Shown here one piece after another: positions 23,985 through 32,660 of a DNA stretch of 43,112 nt. The DNA lies in contig CAYMEX010000021.1 in the NCBI GenBank assembly GCA_964389525.1, forward strand, positions 1 to 43,112, read 5' to 3'. Origin of the DNA: JAFLTL01 sp964389525. Its GTDB lineage: Bacteria; Bacteroidota; Bacteroidia; Bacteroidales; Muribaculaceae. The notes beneath the pieces were generated by a model, which had not been told where the DNA came from, did not search any database, and worked only from the letters and a program-made list of their open reading frames with translations. Position numbers and translations under genes: made by a program. Every line of letters begins with the position of its first letter. The stretch's first letter is position 1.

Positions 23985-24431
23985 ATGAAAGAGAAACTTA
24001 CAATCGCACTCGTGGCGCATGACCAGCGCAAGGCCGACATGGTGGACTGGGCACGATACAATGCCGCTTATCTCTCGAAGCACCGCCTGATCTGCACCGG
24101 CACCACCGGCAGTCTGATAAAGAAAGCCTTTGAGGAGGCGGGAATCAAGGCCGAGATCGAGTGCAAGAACTCGGGTCCGATGGGCGGTGACGCCGAGATC
24201 GCCGCCATGGTCGTGAGAAAAGAGATCGATCTCGCAGTCTTTCTGATCGACGATCTCAGCGCACAGCCTCACGAAGCCGACATACAGATGCTTCTGCGAC
24301 AGTGCCGTCTGCACAATGTGCCTATCGCATGCAACCGCATCAGCGCCGACCTGATGATCTCGAGCCGCCTGTGGGATGATCCGGACTACCGGCCGGCAGA
24401 GCAGAGCTATGTGAAGTTTGAACGCAGCTGA
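23985..24431 (+). CDS. mgsA: Methylglyoxal synthase
   Basis: MgsA converts dihydroxyacetone phosphate to methylglyoxal and phosphate, a bypass that relieves sugar-phosphate overload and is inhibited by phosphate. The 148-residue protein has ALVAHDQRKADMVDW, the phosphate-binding GTTGSLI, GPMGGDAEIA and QPHEADIQMLLR with the catalytic-region His. Length is normal. It starts 3 nt after the kinase gene, an unusual link between a two-component system and methylglyoxal production. The hairpins at 24475-24539 probably end the transcript. Confidence 0.95.
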   Translation: MKEKLTIALVAHDQRKADMVDWARYNAAYLSKHRLICTGTTGSLIKKAFEEAGIKAEIECKNSGPMGGDAEIAAMVVRKEIDLAVFLIDDLSAQPHEADIQMLLRQCRLHNVPIACNRISADLMISSRLWDDPDYRPAEQSYVKFERS

Positions 24432-24474
24432 CGGGGGAGTGAAGTCGCCCGCATCAAGTGAATATGTGTAACAA

Positions 24475-25046
24475 GGTGTCTTTCAGACACGATTTGTTGT
24501 TGCCTTTTTTACCGGGCACACCTGACGGTGTACCCGGCTACTGTTTTTGAAATGCCTTTCAGGCATTTATGATCTGTCTTCGAGGGATCTTTATTTAATT
24601 GTAGGAGGTGCAGCCCTTCCTGGACTGATAGGGGGAGGGCGATTTTTACCGGGTACACCTGACGGTGTGCCCGGCTACTGTTTTTGAAATGCCTTTCAGG
24701 CATTTATGATCTGTCTTCGAGGGATCTTTAATTGTAGGAGGTGCAGCCCTTCCGGGACTGATAAGGGGATGGCGATTTTTACCTGGCACACCTGACGGTG
24801 TACCCGGCTAACGAAATGTCATACCTCCGGTATGAGATATGAGTCGTCGGTTCAGTCTCTGCGAGACTGGTTGGCAAAGATGATGATAACCCCACCCTGT
24901 TCGCTGCGCTCACAGGATGGGGCTAAGCTCCGGCTTCGCCGAGGTGCGGCATCTGCGATGCCTTGACATGGGAAGTGAGGCGTATCCAATGTAGGGCACA
25001 TGAACTACCAACCTGAAAATCAATAGGACGCACGAACCGTGCGTCC
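24475..25046. repeat. Intergenic palindrome block (copy 2) with a 133-137-bp tandem duplication
   Basis: No gene is seen. GTGTCT-TTC-AGACAC at 24476-24490 is followed by about 2.2 copies of a unit starting at 24511, 24648 and 24781. Each has a CCGGG...CCCGG-type hairpin; the first two also have ATGCCT-TTC-AGGCAT and a TAGGAGGTGCAGCCC segment. Then come CATACC-TCC-GGTATG, CAGTCTC-TGC-GAGACTG, a CCCCA...TGGGG hairpin (24890-24922), GCATC-TGC-GATGC, and 9-bp arms GGACGCACG around AAC (25026-25046). The same modules recur at 4.7 and 29.9-31.8 kb. The rest of the gap to 25277 is AT-rich. Confidence 0.85.
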
Positions 25047-25277
25047 CTACTCTCGAGTGGGGTAATTGTCAGAACTGGTGGCTTTGTGGGAATCGAAGAG
25101 GAGAAGGTGCAACCAGCGCAGCGGGTTGAGGAGGAAGGGGACGCCACCCTCCAGGTGTTGCAACATGTGTCGCGTCCTGTTTCATTTTAGTTTAAGGATT
25201 TTGAAACAATAATGAAACTTTTGAAAAGTTATTTTGTAATGAAATAAGAGCTTGTTTAAAAGGTATAGGTAAAAAGC

Positions 25278-27590
25278 ATGGAGATATTGTTTCTTTGCGT
25301 TGTGGTATTTCTGTTTCTGCTGGCGATTTTCGATCTGTCGGTAGGAGTCAGCAACGACGCTGTGAATTTTTTGAATTCGGCTATCGGATCGGGTGCGGCT
25401 ACGTTCAAGAGGGTGCTTATCGTAGCCTCGATAGGTGTTTTTATCGGGGCAGCCATGAGCAACGGCATGATGGATATCGCGCGACACGGCATTTTCAGGC
25501 CCGAACACTTCTCGTTCTACGACCTGATCTGTATTTTCATGGCGGTGATGGTGACCGATATCATCCTGCTTGATGTCTTCAACTCGCTCGGCATGCCCAC
25601 ATCGACGACCGTATCGATGGTTTTCGAGCTTCTTGGAGCGTCGTTTGTCGTCGCTCTTATCAAAATGTCGGGCGGCATGTCGGCCGGTCTGGCCGACCTC
25701 CTGAACACCGAGAAGGCACTGTCGGTGATACTCGGCATCTTTCTGTCGGTGGCTATCGCGTTTATTTTCGGCACGATCGTGCAGTTCATCGCCCGAATGA
25801 TATTCTCGTTCAACTACCGCAGCCGGCTCAAATGGAAGATCGGTATTTTCGGAGGCATCTGCGCCACAGCTATTGTATATTTCTTACTGCTTAAGGGGAT
25901 AAAAGATCTCGCGTTCATGACTCCCGACGTCAAGGCGTGGATAGGAGCGCACACCGGAGTCATACTGCTGTCGTGCCTGGCATTGTTCACGGTCGTCATG
26001 CAGCTGCTTCATGCTTTAGGCGTCAATGTGCTGAAAGTGGTTGTACTGATGGGTACGTTCGCTCTTGCCATGGCTTTTGCGGGCAACGACCTCGTCAACT
26101 TTATCGGCGTTCCGCTGAGCGGTCTTGCCTCATTTCAGGATTATGTGGCGAACGGCTCCGGCGATCCGCACTCGTTTCTGATGAACTCCCTCAACGGTCC
26201 GGCAAACACTCCAGTATATTTCCTGATCGGCGCGGGCGTGATCATGGTCGTATCGCTCTCGACGTCGAAGAAGGTGCGTAATGTCACCAAGACCGCTATC
26301 GGCCTGAGCGCCCAGCAGACCGGCGACGAGATGTTCGGTTCGTCGCGCATAGCGCGTCGCCTTGTGAGGCTTGTGCTTTCGGTGAATGCGTGGGTAGTGA
26401 GCGTCACTCCTCTCAGTGTGCGCCGCTGGTTTTCGCGCCGCTTCAATCTCGACGAGGCTATCATAGGCGACGGCGCCGCTTTCGACCTTGTGCGCGGGTC
26501 GGTCAATCTGGTTCTTGCGGGAGCACTTATAGCGATGGGCACATCGCTGAAGCTGCCGCTGTCGACGACTTTTGTCACCTTCATGGTGGCGATGGGCACA
26601 TCGCTTGCCGACCGCGCCTGGGGACGCGAGAGCGCCGTGTTCCGCATCACGGGTGTTGTTTCGGTGATCGGCGGATGGTTTCTCACGGCCGGTGTGGCCT
26701 TTGTCGGTGCCGGCATCATTGTGGCAGCCATGCACTATGGCGGACACTGGGTGATGTTTTTGCTCGCGACTCTCACTATCGTGCTTATCATACGCAGCAA
26801 CCGCCGCTTCAGCAACCGCCCGGAGACCGACAACGGCGACGCCATGTTTCAGACTATAATCACGACCGAAGACAAGACTCAGACGTGGCCGCTGCTTATG
26901 CTCTATATCACCGAACAGCAACAGAAGTTCATGTCCTTTGCCGCCGAGAGCTACAGTGATATCACCACTGCCTTTGTCGACGAAAACGCCGGTGTGCTCG
27001 CCAAAGCCGAGTCGAGCCTGGTGAAGCAGAAGACAGTGCTGAAAAACGCCCGTCGCCGCGAGACACTGTGTCTGCGCAATGTCAGCCACGAGACCGCCAT
27101 CGAGAAGAGCGCATGGTTTTACCTCAGCAACAACTGCTGCATGGGCATCCTGTATAATCTGCGCCGCATCGCAGAGGTGTGCAAGGAGCATGTCGACAAT
27201 AACTTCATGCCTCTCCCGTCGCAGTATGTGGCAGACTACGACAACGTCAGAGGCGGCGTCGAAGAGATGCTCGCCGATGTCATAGCCATGATGTCGTCGG
27301 GCATGACCGACACAATACCGATGTTGCGGCGCCGATGCGACGAGCTTAAAGATCTAACCTCAGAAACCTATCACCGTCTTCAGGATCAGCTGCATGAGGC
27401 AGATCCGGGTGCCATGACCGTACTCTATGTCTATGTGAATGTGCTTCAGGAGACCCAGGAGATAGTATCGGGCGTGCGCAAGTATCTGCGCGCCTATGCC
27501 AAGCTGCGCAACTCAGAATTTCGCAGCCGCCCGCTGCCTCCGCGTGCCGTTTCAGAAAGCAATGCCGATGTGATGGCCAAAAACGCATGA
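25278..27590 (+). CDS. PiT-family inorganic phosphate transporter with C-terminal cytosolic domain
   Basis: This 770-residue protein has the duplicated PiT signature: GVSNDAVNFLNSAIGSGAA near residue 24, and FAGNDLVNFIGVPLSG in the second half. About ten membrane segments extend to residue 510. The remaining 260 residues are soluble and helical and resemble PhoU/DUF47-type accessory domains. PiT proteins import phosphate with Na+ or H+. The protein is larger than the minimal type (about 500 residues), typical for Bacteroidetes. A hairpin follows at 27627-27655. Nearness to the two-component pair and mgsA hints at phosphate control. Confidence 0.92.
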   Translation: MEILFLCVVVFLFLLAIFDLSVGVSNDAVNFLNSAIGSGAATFKRVLIVASIGVFIGAAMSNGMMDIARHGIFRPEHFSFYDLICIFMAVMVTDIILLDVFNSLGMPTSTTVSMVFELLGASFVVALIKMSGGMSAGLADLLNTEKALSVILGIFLSVAIAFIFGTIVQFIARMIFSFNYRSRLKWKIGIFGGICATAIVYFLLLKGIKDLAFMTPDVKAWIGAHTGVILLSCLALFTVVMQLLHALGVNVLKVVVLMGTFALAMAFAGNDLVNFIGVPLSGLASFQDYVANGSGDPHSFLMNSLNGPANTPVYFLIGAGVIMVVSLSTSKKVRNVTKTAIGLSAQQTGDEMFGSSRIARRLVRLVLSVNAWVVSVTPLSVRRWFSRRFNLDEAIIGDGAAFDLVRGSVNLVLAGALIAMGTSLKLPLSTTFVTFMVAMGTSLADRAWGRESAVFRITGVVSVIGGWFLTAGVAFVGAGIIVAAMHYGGHWVMFLLATLTIVLIIRSNRRFSNRPETDNGDAMFQTIITTEDKTQTWPLLMLYITEQQQKFMSFAAESYSDITTAFVDENAGVLAKAESSLVKQKTVLKNARRRETLCLRNVSHETAIEKSAWFYLSNNCCMGILYNLRRIAEVCKEHVDNNFMPLPSQYVADYDNVRGGVEEMLADVIAMMSSGMTDTIPMLRRRCDELKDLTSETYHRLQDQLHEADPGAMTVLYVYVNVLQETQEIVSGVRKYLRAYAKLRNSEFRSRPLPPRAVSESNADVMAKNA

Positions 27591-27626
27591 ATTACCGGGG
27601 ATAATTCTTAAATTTGTAAAACCGAT

Positions 27627-27655
27627 GAGGGTGGACCGATTTGTGATCCACCCTC
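27627..27655 (+). terminator. Terminator-like hairpin after the phosphate transporter
   Basis: Arms GAGGGTGGA (27627-27635) and TCCACCCTC (27647-27655) form a perfect 9-bp stem. The T tract after it is weak (TCTAC), so termination may be partial. Confidence 0.65.
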
Positions 27656-27718
27656 TCTACAGGTATTTGCGAATAACCTTAAAAGGAAATCATTGTCACA
27701 CATTCACATCATCGTTTT

Positions 27719-29866
27719 ATGAGCCTTCTGAAAAAGCTGTCGATAGCAGGCGTCGCAATGACTGCCGCGATATTGACGGCCACTGCCGCCAGCGAGCAGA
27801 TCGTCGTGCAGACCGCCAACACCGGTCTGGTCTTTACTGTAGCCGACAACGGACGTCTCTATCAGTCGTATCTCGGCAAACGCCTTTCAAACCGGGCCGA
27901 TTACGCCAATCTGACCGGCGGCCGGGAAGCATACATAACCCACGGCATGGAGGACTACTTCGAGCCGGCCCTACATGTCAATCATTCAGACGACAACCCG
28001 TCGACCCTGCTCACATATGTGTCGCACACGTCGACGCCTACCGACTGGGGCAAACGCACTGTCATCAGCCTTGCCGACACGGTGTACGGCGACAAAGTGG
28101 ATCTGTATTTCGACGCCTACGACAAGTGCGACGTCATCACCACATGGAGCGAGATAACCAACGACGGCAAAAAGCCCGTGGAGATCGAGAAGTTCGCCTC
28201 GTCGATGCTTCACTTCGACGCTCCGGCCTACTACCTCACGGAGTACAGCGGCGACTGGGCCACTGAAGTGCGCCCGGGCACGCAGGAGCTGAAGTTCGGC
28301 AAGAAGATTCTTGACACGAAACTCGGATCGCGCGCCAACATGCACGTATCGCCGTTTTTTCAGCTCGGCATCGGCTCTCCGGCCGCAGAGGAGAGCGGCG
28401 AGGTGCTTGTGGGCACTCTGGCCTGGACGGGCAACTTCCAGTTTATGTTTGAGGTCGACAACGAGGGCGGCCTCCGCGTGATCAGCGGCATCAACCCCTA
28501 CTTCTCGCGCCGCACGCTCAAGAAGGGAGAAACATTCCGCACCCCCGACTTCATCTTCACCCTCAGCGACAACGGCACCGGCGAGGCAAGCCGCAATCTA
28601 CACGAGTGGGCGCGTCACCATCGCGTGAAAGACGGCACCGGCGACCGCATGACACTGCTCAACAACTGGGAGGCCACATATTTCGACTTCAACCAGGAGA
28701 AGCTTATCTCGCTTATCGGCGAGGCCAAAGAGCTCGGAGTGGATATGTTTCTGCTCGACGACGGGTGGTTCGGCACCAAATATCCGCGCAGCAGCGACCG
28801 CCAGGGTCTCGGCGACTGGACCGAAATCACCGACAAGCTCCCCGACGGCATAGGACGCCTTACCGAAGAAGCAGCGAAACAGGGAATAAAGTTCGGCCTG
28901 TGGATCGAGCCCGAGATGGTCAACCCAAAGTCGGAACTCTATGAGAAGCACAAGGACTGGGTCATCACGCTTCCCAACCGCAAGGAGTATTATTTCCGCA
29001 ATCAGCTTGTGCTGGATCTGAGCAACCCGCAGGTGCAGGATTATGTCTACGGCATTGTCGACGGCCTTATGACCAAATACCCCGACATCGCTTTCTTCAA
29101 ATGGGACTGCAACAGCCCGATCACCAATATCTATTCGCAATACGAGAAAGGACATCAGTCGCAGCTCTACGTCGACCATGTGCATGGCCTTTACAACATA
29201 CTGGAGCGCGTCAAGGCAAAATATCCCGACCTGCCCATGATGCTTTGCTCGGGTGGCGGCGGCCGCACCGACTACGAGGCCCTGAAGTATTTTACGGAGT
29301 TCTGGCCGAGCGACAACACCGATCCGGTGGAGCGTCTTTTTATACAGTGGGGCTACTCGCAGGTGTTCCCGTCGAAGGTACAGTGCGCCCACGTGACGAC
29401 GTGGAACCGCCAGTCGCCTATCAAGTTCCGCGTGAACGTGGCAATGATGGGCAAGATGGGATTCGACATAAATCTGCATGACATAGGGGAGAAGGATCTC
29501 GCCTACTGCAAGCAGTCGGTAAAGGAATACAATGCCCTGAAACCGGTGATACTCGACGGCGACCAGTATCGCCTCGTCTCGCCTTACGAGGGGAACCACA
29601 CGGCCACGTCATATGTGAGCCACGACAAGAAAAATGCCGTGCTTTTTGCTTTTGACATCTACCCGCGCTACAGCGAGAGACTCCGCAATGTGAAACTCAA
29701 AGGGCTTGACGCCACGGCCGTCTATGAAATCGAGGAGATCAATCGGCCTGACGGAAGCAAGGGTGCGGTCAGCAGTTTCTCGGGCGACTATCTTATGACA
29801 GTCGGTCTGCCCGTGTTCGGCACCGGTAAGCTGTCGAGCCGCGTGTACACGCTAAAGGTGAAGTAA
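27719..29866 (+). CDS. GH36 alpha-galactosidase, secreted
   Basis: This 715-residue enzyme has a signal peptide (MSLLKKLSIAGVAMTAAILTA), an N-terminal beta-sandwich and the GH36 catalytic barrel. Motifs are LLDDGWFG, GLWIEPEMVNP, FFKWDCNSPI with nucleophile Asp463, CSGGGGRTD and WPSDNTD with acid/base Asp532. It hydrolyses terminal alpha-galactose from raffinose-type or host oligosaccharides. It has its own gap upstream and is followed directly by a repeat array whose first hairpin serves as terminator. It is the third probable alpha-galactosidase-type enzyme in the window. Confidence 0.95.
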   Translation: MSLLKKLSIAGVAMTAAILTATAASEQIVVQTANTGLVFTVADNGRLYQSYLGKRLSNRADYANLTGGREAYITHGMEDYFEPALHVNHSDDNPSTLLTYVSHTSTPTDWGKRTVISLADTVYGDKVDLYFDAYDKCDVITTWSEITNDGKKPVEIEKFASSMLHFDAPAYYLTEYSGDWATEVRPGTQELKFGKKILDTKLGSRANMHVSPFFQLGIGSPAAEESGEVLVGTLAWTGNFQFMFEVDNEGGLRVISGINPYFSRRTLKKGETFRTPDFIFTLSDNGTGEASRNLHEWARHHRVKDGTGDRMTLLNNWEATYFDFNQEKLISLIGEAKELGVDMFLLDDGWFGTKYPRSSDRQGLGDWTEITDKLPDGIGRLTEEAAKQGIKFGLWIEPEMVNPKSELYEKHKDWVITLPNRKEYYFRNQLVLDLSNPQVQDYVYGIVDGLMTKYPDIAFFKWDCNSPITNIYSQYEKGHQSQLYVDHVHGLYNILERVKAKYPDLPMMLCSGGGGRTDYEALKYFTEFWPSDNTDPVERLFIQWGYSQVFPSKVQCAHVTTWNRQSPIKFRVNVAMMGKMGFDINLHDIGEKDLAYCKQSVKEYNALKPVILDGDQYRLVSPYEGNHTATSYVSHDKKNAVLFAFDIYPRYSERLRNVKLKGLDATAVYEIEEINRPDGSKGAVSSFSGDYLMTVGLPVFGTGKLSSRVYTLKVK

Positions 29867-29903
29867 GAGCGGCGCGAGGCCGCGTTTTAGCAAAACAACA
29901 AAG

Positions 29904-29942
29904 CCCCACACCGTCGCGCTACGCGCTCGATGTGGGGCTTTG
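29904..29942 (+). terminator. Terminator-like hairpin after the GH36 gene, first element of the array
   Basis: CCCCACACCG pairs with CGATGTGGGG around GCGC-TAC-GCGC, followed by CTTTG. It lies 37 nt past the GH36 stop. The same element recurs at about 30275, 30722 and 31408. Confidence 0.65.
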
Positions 29943-30270
29943 TATTATTATCCGTCTTCGACGGAGGGGATGTAACGTAATGCCTGAAAGGCATTTCAAG
30001 AAAGTAGCCGGGTACACCGTAAGGTGTGCCCGGTAAATAATCGCCGACAAAGCGTGTCTGAAAGACACCTTGTTACACGTGCCACACGAGCGGAGGTGTG
30101 TCGCTGCGCTGCAGCTCTGTGATGGTGTGCATCATACACCGGGTTCGTTCCACTCACCCGGTGCTACTTATGTGACGCCACTACCGCGGCTCACGGCGCG
30201 ATGAATAATGTTATGCGTCGAGGACGGCGGATAAATGCCCCCCTCCGAGGCCGTGGCTAATAAAAACCTC

Positions 30271-30717
30271 ATAACCCCACACCGTCGCGCTCCGCGCACG
30301 ATGTGGGGCTTTGTATTATTATCCGTCTTCGACGGAAGGATGTAACGTAATGCCTGAAAGGCATTTCAAAAAAGTAACCGGGTACACCGTAAGGAGTGCC
30401 CGGTAAATAATCGCCGACAAAGCGTGTCTGAAAGACACCTTGTTACACGTGCCACACGAGCGGAGGTGTGTCGCTGCGCTGCAGCTCTGTGATGGTGTGC
30501 ATCATACACCGGGTTCGTTCCACTCACCCGGTGCTACTTATGGGACGCCGCTACCGCGGCTCACGGCGCGATGTCATACCGGAGGTATGAGATATCCCGC
30601 GCGGCAAGAGAGGGGCGATGTGGTGGCGGTTGCGCGGCTCACGTCGCGATGAATAATGTTCGGCGTCGGGGACGACAGATAAATGACCTCTCCGAGGCCG
30701 TGGCTAATAAAAACCTC
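30271..30717. repeat. Array unit 2
   Basis: It matches unit 1 over its first 300 bp. It then gains an inverted form of the CATACC palindrome (CATACC-GGA-GGTATG near 30574) and an extra GC-rich stretch before the shared tail that ends GGCTAATAAAAACCTC. Confidence 0.8.
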
Positions 30718-31403
30718 ATAACCCCACACCGTCGCGCTACGCGCTCGATGTGGGGCTTTGTATTATTATCCGTCTTCGACGGAGGGGATGTAACGTAATG
30801 CCTGAAAGGCATTTCAAGAAAGTAGCCGGGTACACCGTAAGGTGTGCCCGGTAAATAATCGCCGACAAAGCGTGTCTGAAAGACACCTTGTTACACGTGC
30901 CACACGAGCGGAGGTGTGTCGCTGCGCTGCAGCTCTGTGATGGTGTGCATCATACACCGGGTTCGTTCCACTCACCCGGTGCTACTTATGGGACGCCGCT
31001 ACCGCGGCGCACGGCGCGATGTCATACCTCTGGTATGAGATATGAGTCGGTTCAGTCTCTGCGAGACTGGTTGGCGAGGGATGATGTGATCCCCACCCTG
31101 TTCGCTTTGCTCACAGGATGGGGCTAAGCTCCGGCTACGCCGGGTTGCGGCATCTGCGATGCCTGTCGTAGAATACTGAAAATTAGTCGGACGCACGAGC
31201 CGTGCGTCCCTACTCTCTATGGCAAAGAAGTCGCCCGCGTCGGACGCGAGAGTATGTCAGATGCACCCCCTGCGACGGTGGGTAGCCGCAGCGCGGCTCA
31301 CGCGTGTGACGCCCGTTCCACGGCTCATGGCGCGATGAATAATGTTTTGCGTCGGGGACGGCGGATAAATGACCTCTACGAGGCCGTGGCTAATAAAAAC
31401 CTC
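30718..31403. repeat. Array unit 3, with inserted modules
   Basis: The longest unit. After the shared modules it carries CATACC-TCT-GGTATG, CAGTCTC-TGC-GAGACTG, the CCCCA...TGGGG hairpin, CCGGC-TAC-GCCGG, GCATC-TGC-GATGC and a GGACGCACG/CGTGCGTCC palindrome. This is the same order as at 24.82-25.05 kb, so the insertion is itself a mobile or duplicated cassette. Confidence 0.8.
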
Positions 31404-31803
31404 ATAACCCCACACCGTTGCGCTTATCGCGCTCGATGTGGGGCTTTGTATTATTATCCGTCTTAGACGGAGGGGATGTAACGTAATGCCTGAAAGACAT
31501 TTCAAGAAAGTAGCCGGGTACACCGTAAGGTGTGCCCGGTAAATAATCGCCGACAAAGCGTGTCTGAAAGACACCTTGTTACACGTGCCACACGAGCGGA
31601 GGTGTGTCGCTGCGCTGCAGCTCTGTGATGGTGTGCATCATACACCGGGTTCGTTCCACTCACCCGGTGCTACTTATGTGACGCCGCTACCGCGGCTCAC
31701 GGCGCGATGTCATACCTCCGGCTACGCCGGGTTGCGGCATCTGCGATGCCTGTCGTAGAATACTGAAATGAGAAGGGACGCACGAACCGTGCGTCCCTAC
31801 TCC
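31404..31803. repeat. Array unit 4
   Basis: This repeats the shared modules, then fuses the start of the CATACC element directly to CCGGC-TAC-GCCGG near 31714, a junction that looks like a deletion between modules. It ends with the GGACGCACG/CGTGCGTCC palindrome near 31777-31797. Confidence 0.8.
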
Positions 31804-31838
31804 CACAGTATATAAGTTGTCTGTAAATGTGGGATGCG

Positions 31839-32417
31839 TTACAGGCCGAGGGATTTTTTCCAGTCGAGGAGGTCGGATTTCGACACGCGGTTGAGGAGCT
31901 TGCCTTCGGCCCAGTTAATGTCGGGGTACTGCACCCTGAGGCTGTCGACGCATGGCTTCACCGGGCTTCCTCCTGATGTGGCGAAGCATATCACGGTCTT
32001 CCCTTTCAGGTCGTTGCTCTCGACAAATGTGTTGATGATTGTCGGAGCCACATACCACCACACGGGATAGCCGAGAAACACCGTGTCGTAGTTGTCGATA
32101 TCCTCTACTTTGCCCTTGATGGCGGGACGCGAGGTCTTGTCTTTCATCTCGATCGTGCTGCGGCTGTTCTTGTCGGTCCAGTCGAGATCGGCGGTCGTGT
32201 ATGGTGTCTCGGGCGTAATCTCGTAGAGTGTGCCTCCCATAACGTCGGCAAGCTCTGTCGCCGCGCGTTTTGTAGTACCTGTGGCCGAGAAATAAGCCAC
32301 CAGCACTTTATTGTTGCCTTTGCTTTCTGTCATAGCGTTTTCTTTTTTCTGCTGTGCGCACGACGTCATCGACAGGATAGCCGCCACCGCCGTGACCAAT
32401 AGTGTCTTGAAATTCAT
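31839..32417 (-). CDS. Flavodoxin-family lipoprotein
   Basis: From Met at 32417 this is a 192-residue protein with a signal peptide and lipoprotein-type Cys20 (LSMTSCAQQ). A flavodoxin domain follows: the FMN phosphate loop VAYFSATGTTKRAA, GYPVWWYVAPTIINTFVE and CFATSGGSPV. A longer in-frame start at 32492 adds 25 residues before the signal peptide and is unlikely. Export of a flavodoxin-like protein to the envelope is unusual, because flavodoxins normally work in the cytoplasm, although such lipoproteins do occur in Bacteroidales. It is divergent from the Fe-S/aldo-keto-reductase operon across 240 nt, which suggests a shared redox role. Confidence 0.9.
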   Translation of the reverse strand: MNFKTLLVTAVAAILSMTSCAQQKKENAMTESKGNNKVLVAYFSATGTTKRAATELADVMGGTLYEITPETPYTTADLDWTDKNSRSTIEMKDKTSRPAIKGKVEDIDNYDTVFLGYPVWWYVAPTIINTFVESNDLKGKTVICFATSGGSPVKPCVDSLRVQYPDINWAEGKLLNRVSKSDLLDWKKSLGL

Positions 32418-32616
32418 AACCGATTGTTTCTTATTACCGAACATCAACTGAATATTGAAGTGATGCAAATTAACGCAAACATAGTCTTTCATGGCTTATA
32501 CTTTTTACCGAGATCCTTACCGTTTTTCAGGATCTCATCCTACACCGCGCATTGGTTACAGTAATAATGATAAGCATTACAGTGAATTGTTTATTTAAAT
32601 TATGGTTGCATCGGAC

Positions 32617-32624
32617 TATATTTG
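32617..32624 (+). promoter_or_regulatory. -7 element of the polyferredoxin operon
   Basis: TATATTTG matches TAnnTTTG exactly and lies 36 nt before the ATG at 32661. Just upstream (about 32562-32581) GTAAT and ATTAC flank a partly symmetric 20-bp sequence that could be an operator. Confidence 0.6.
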
Positions 32625-32660
32625 CATCTTGAAGACTAAAACCATTTTCCACGATATGCA

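Larger units (their letters stand above)
29901..31803. repeat. Four-unit array of short palindromes (copy 3 of the dispersed family)
   Basis: This 1.9-kb non-coding array has units starting at about 29901, 30271, 30718 and 31404, each opening with a CCCCACA...TGTGGGG hairpin followed by CTTTG. Shared modules follow in fixed order: CCGTC-TTC-GACGG, ATGCCT-GAA-AGGCAT, a CCGGG...CCCGG hairpin, GTGTCT-GAA-AGACAC, and a GC-rich block with GGTGT...ACACC and CCGGGT...ACCCGG. Nearly all stems enclose exactly three bases. Units are nearly identical where they align, suggesting recent duplication. Open frames through the array repeat with the units and are not taken as genes. Confidence 0.9.

Noticed and set aside
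26130..27191. 353-codon minus-strand frame opposite the phosphate transporter
   Set aside because: It is antisense to membrane and soluble parts of PiT with convincing motifs; no start signal or family likeness.
29980..29994. GNRA-type RNA tetraloops in the palindromes
   Set aside because: GAAA at the centre of ATGCCTGAAAGGCAT looks like a tetraloop, but the last A pairs with T, leaving a three-base loop; the pattern is better described as arms around three bases.
30440..31758. Repeated short open frames encoding a protein starting MLHVPHERRCVAALQL
   Set aside because: The same frame appears in several array units because the DNA is duplicated. It runs straight through palindromes and ends at different points in each unit, so it is not taken as a gene.
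29901..31803. Possible CRISPR array
   Set aside because: Repeat units are 370-690 bp with internal palindromes and near-identical sequence throughout; there are no short repeats with unique equal-length spacers and no cas genes.
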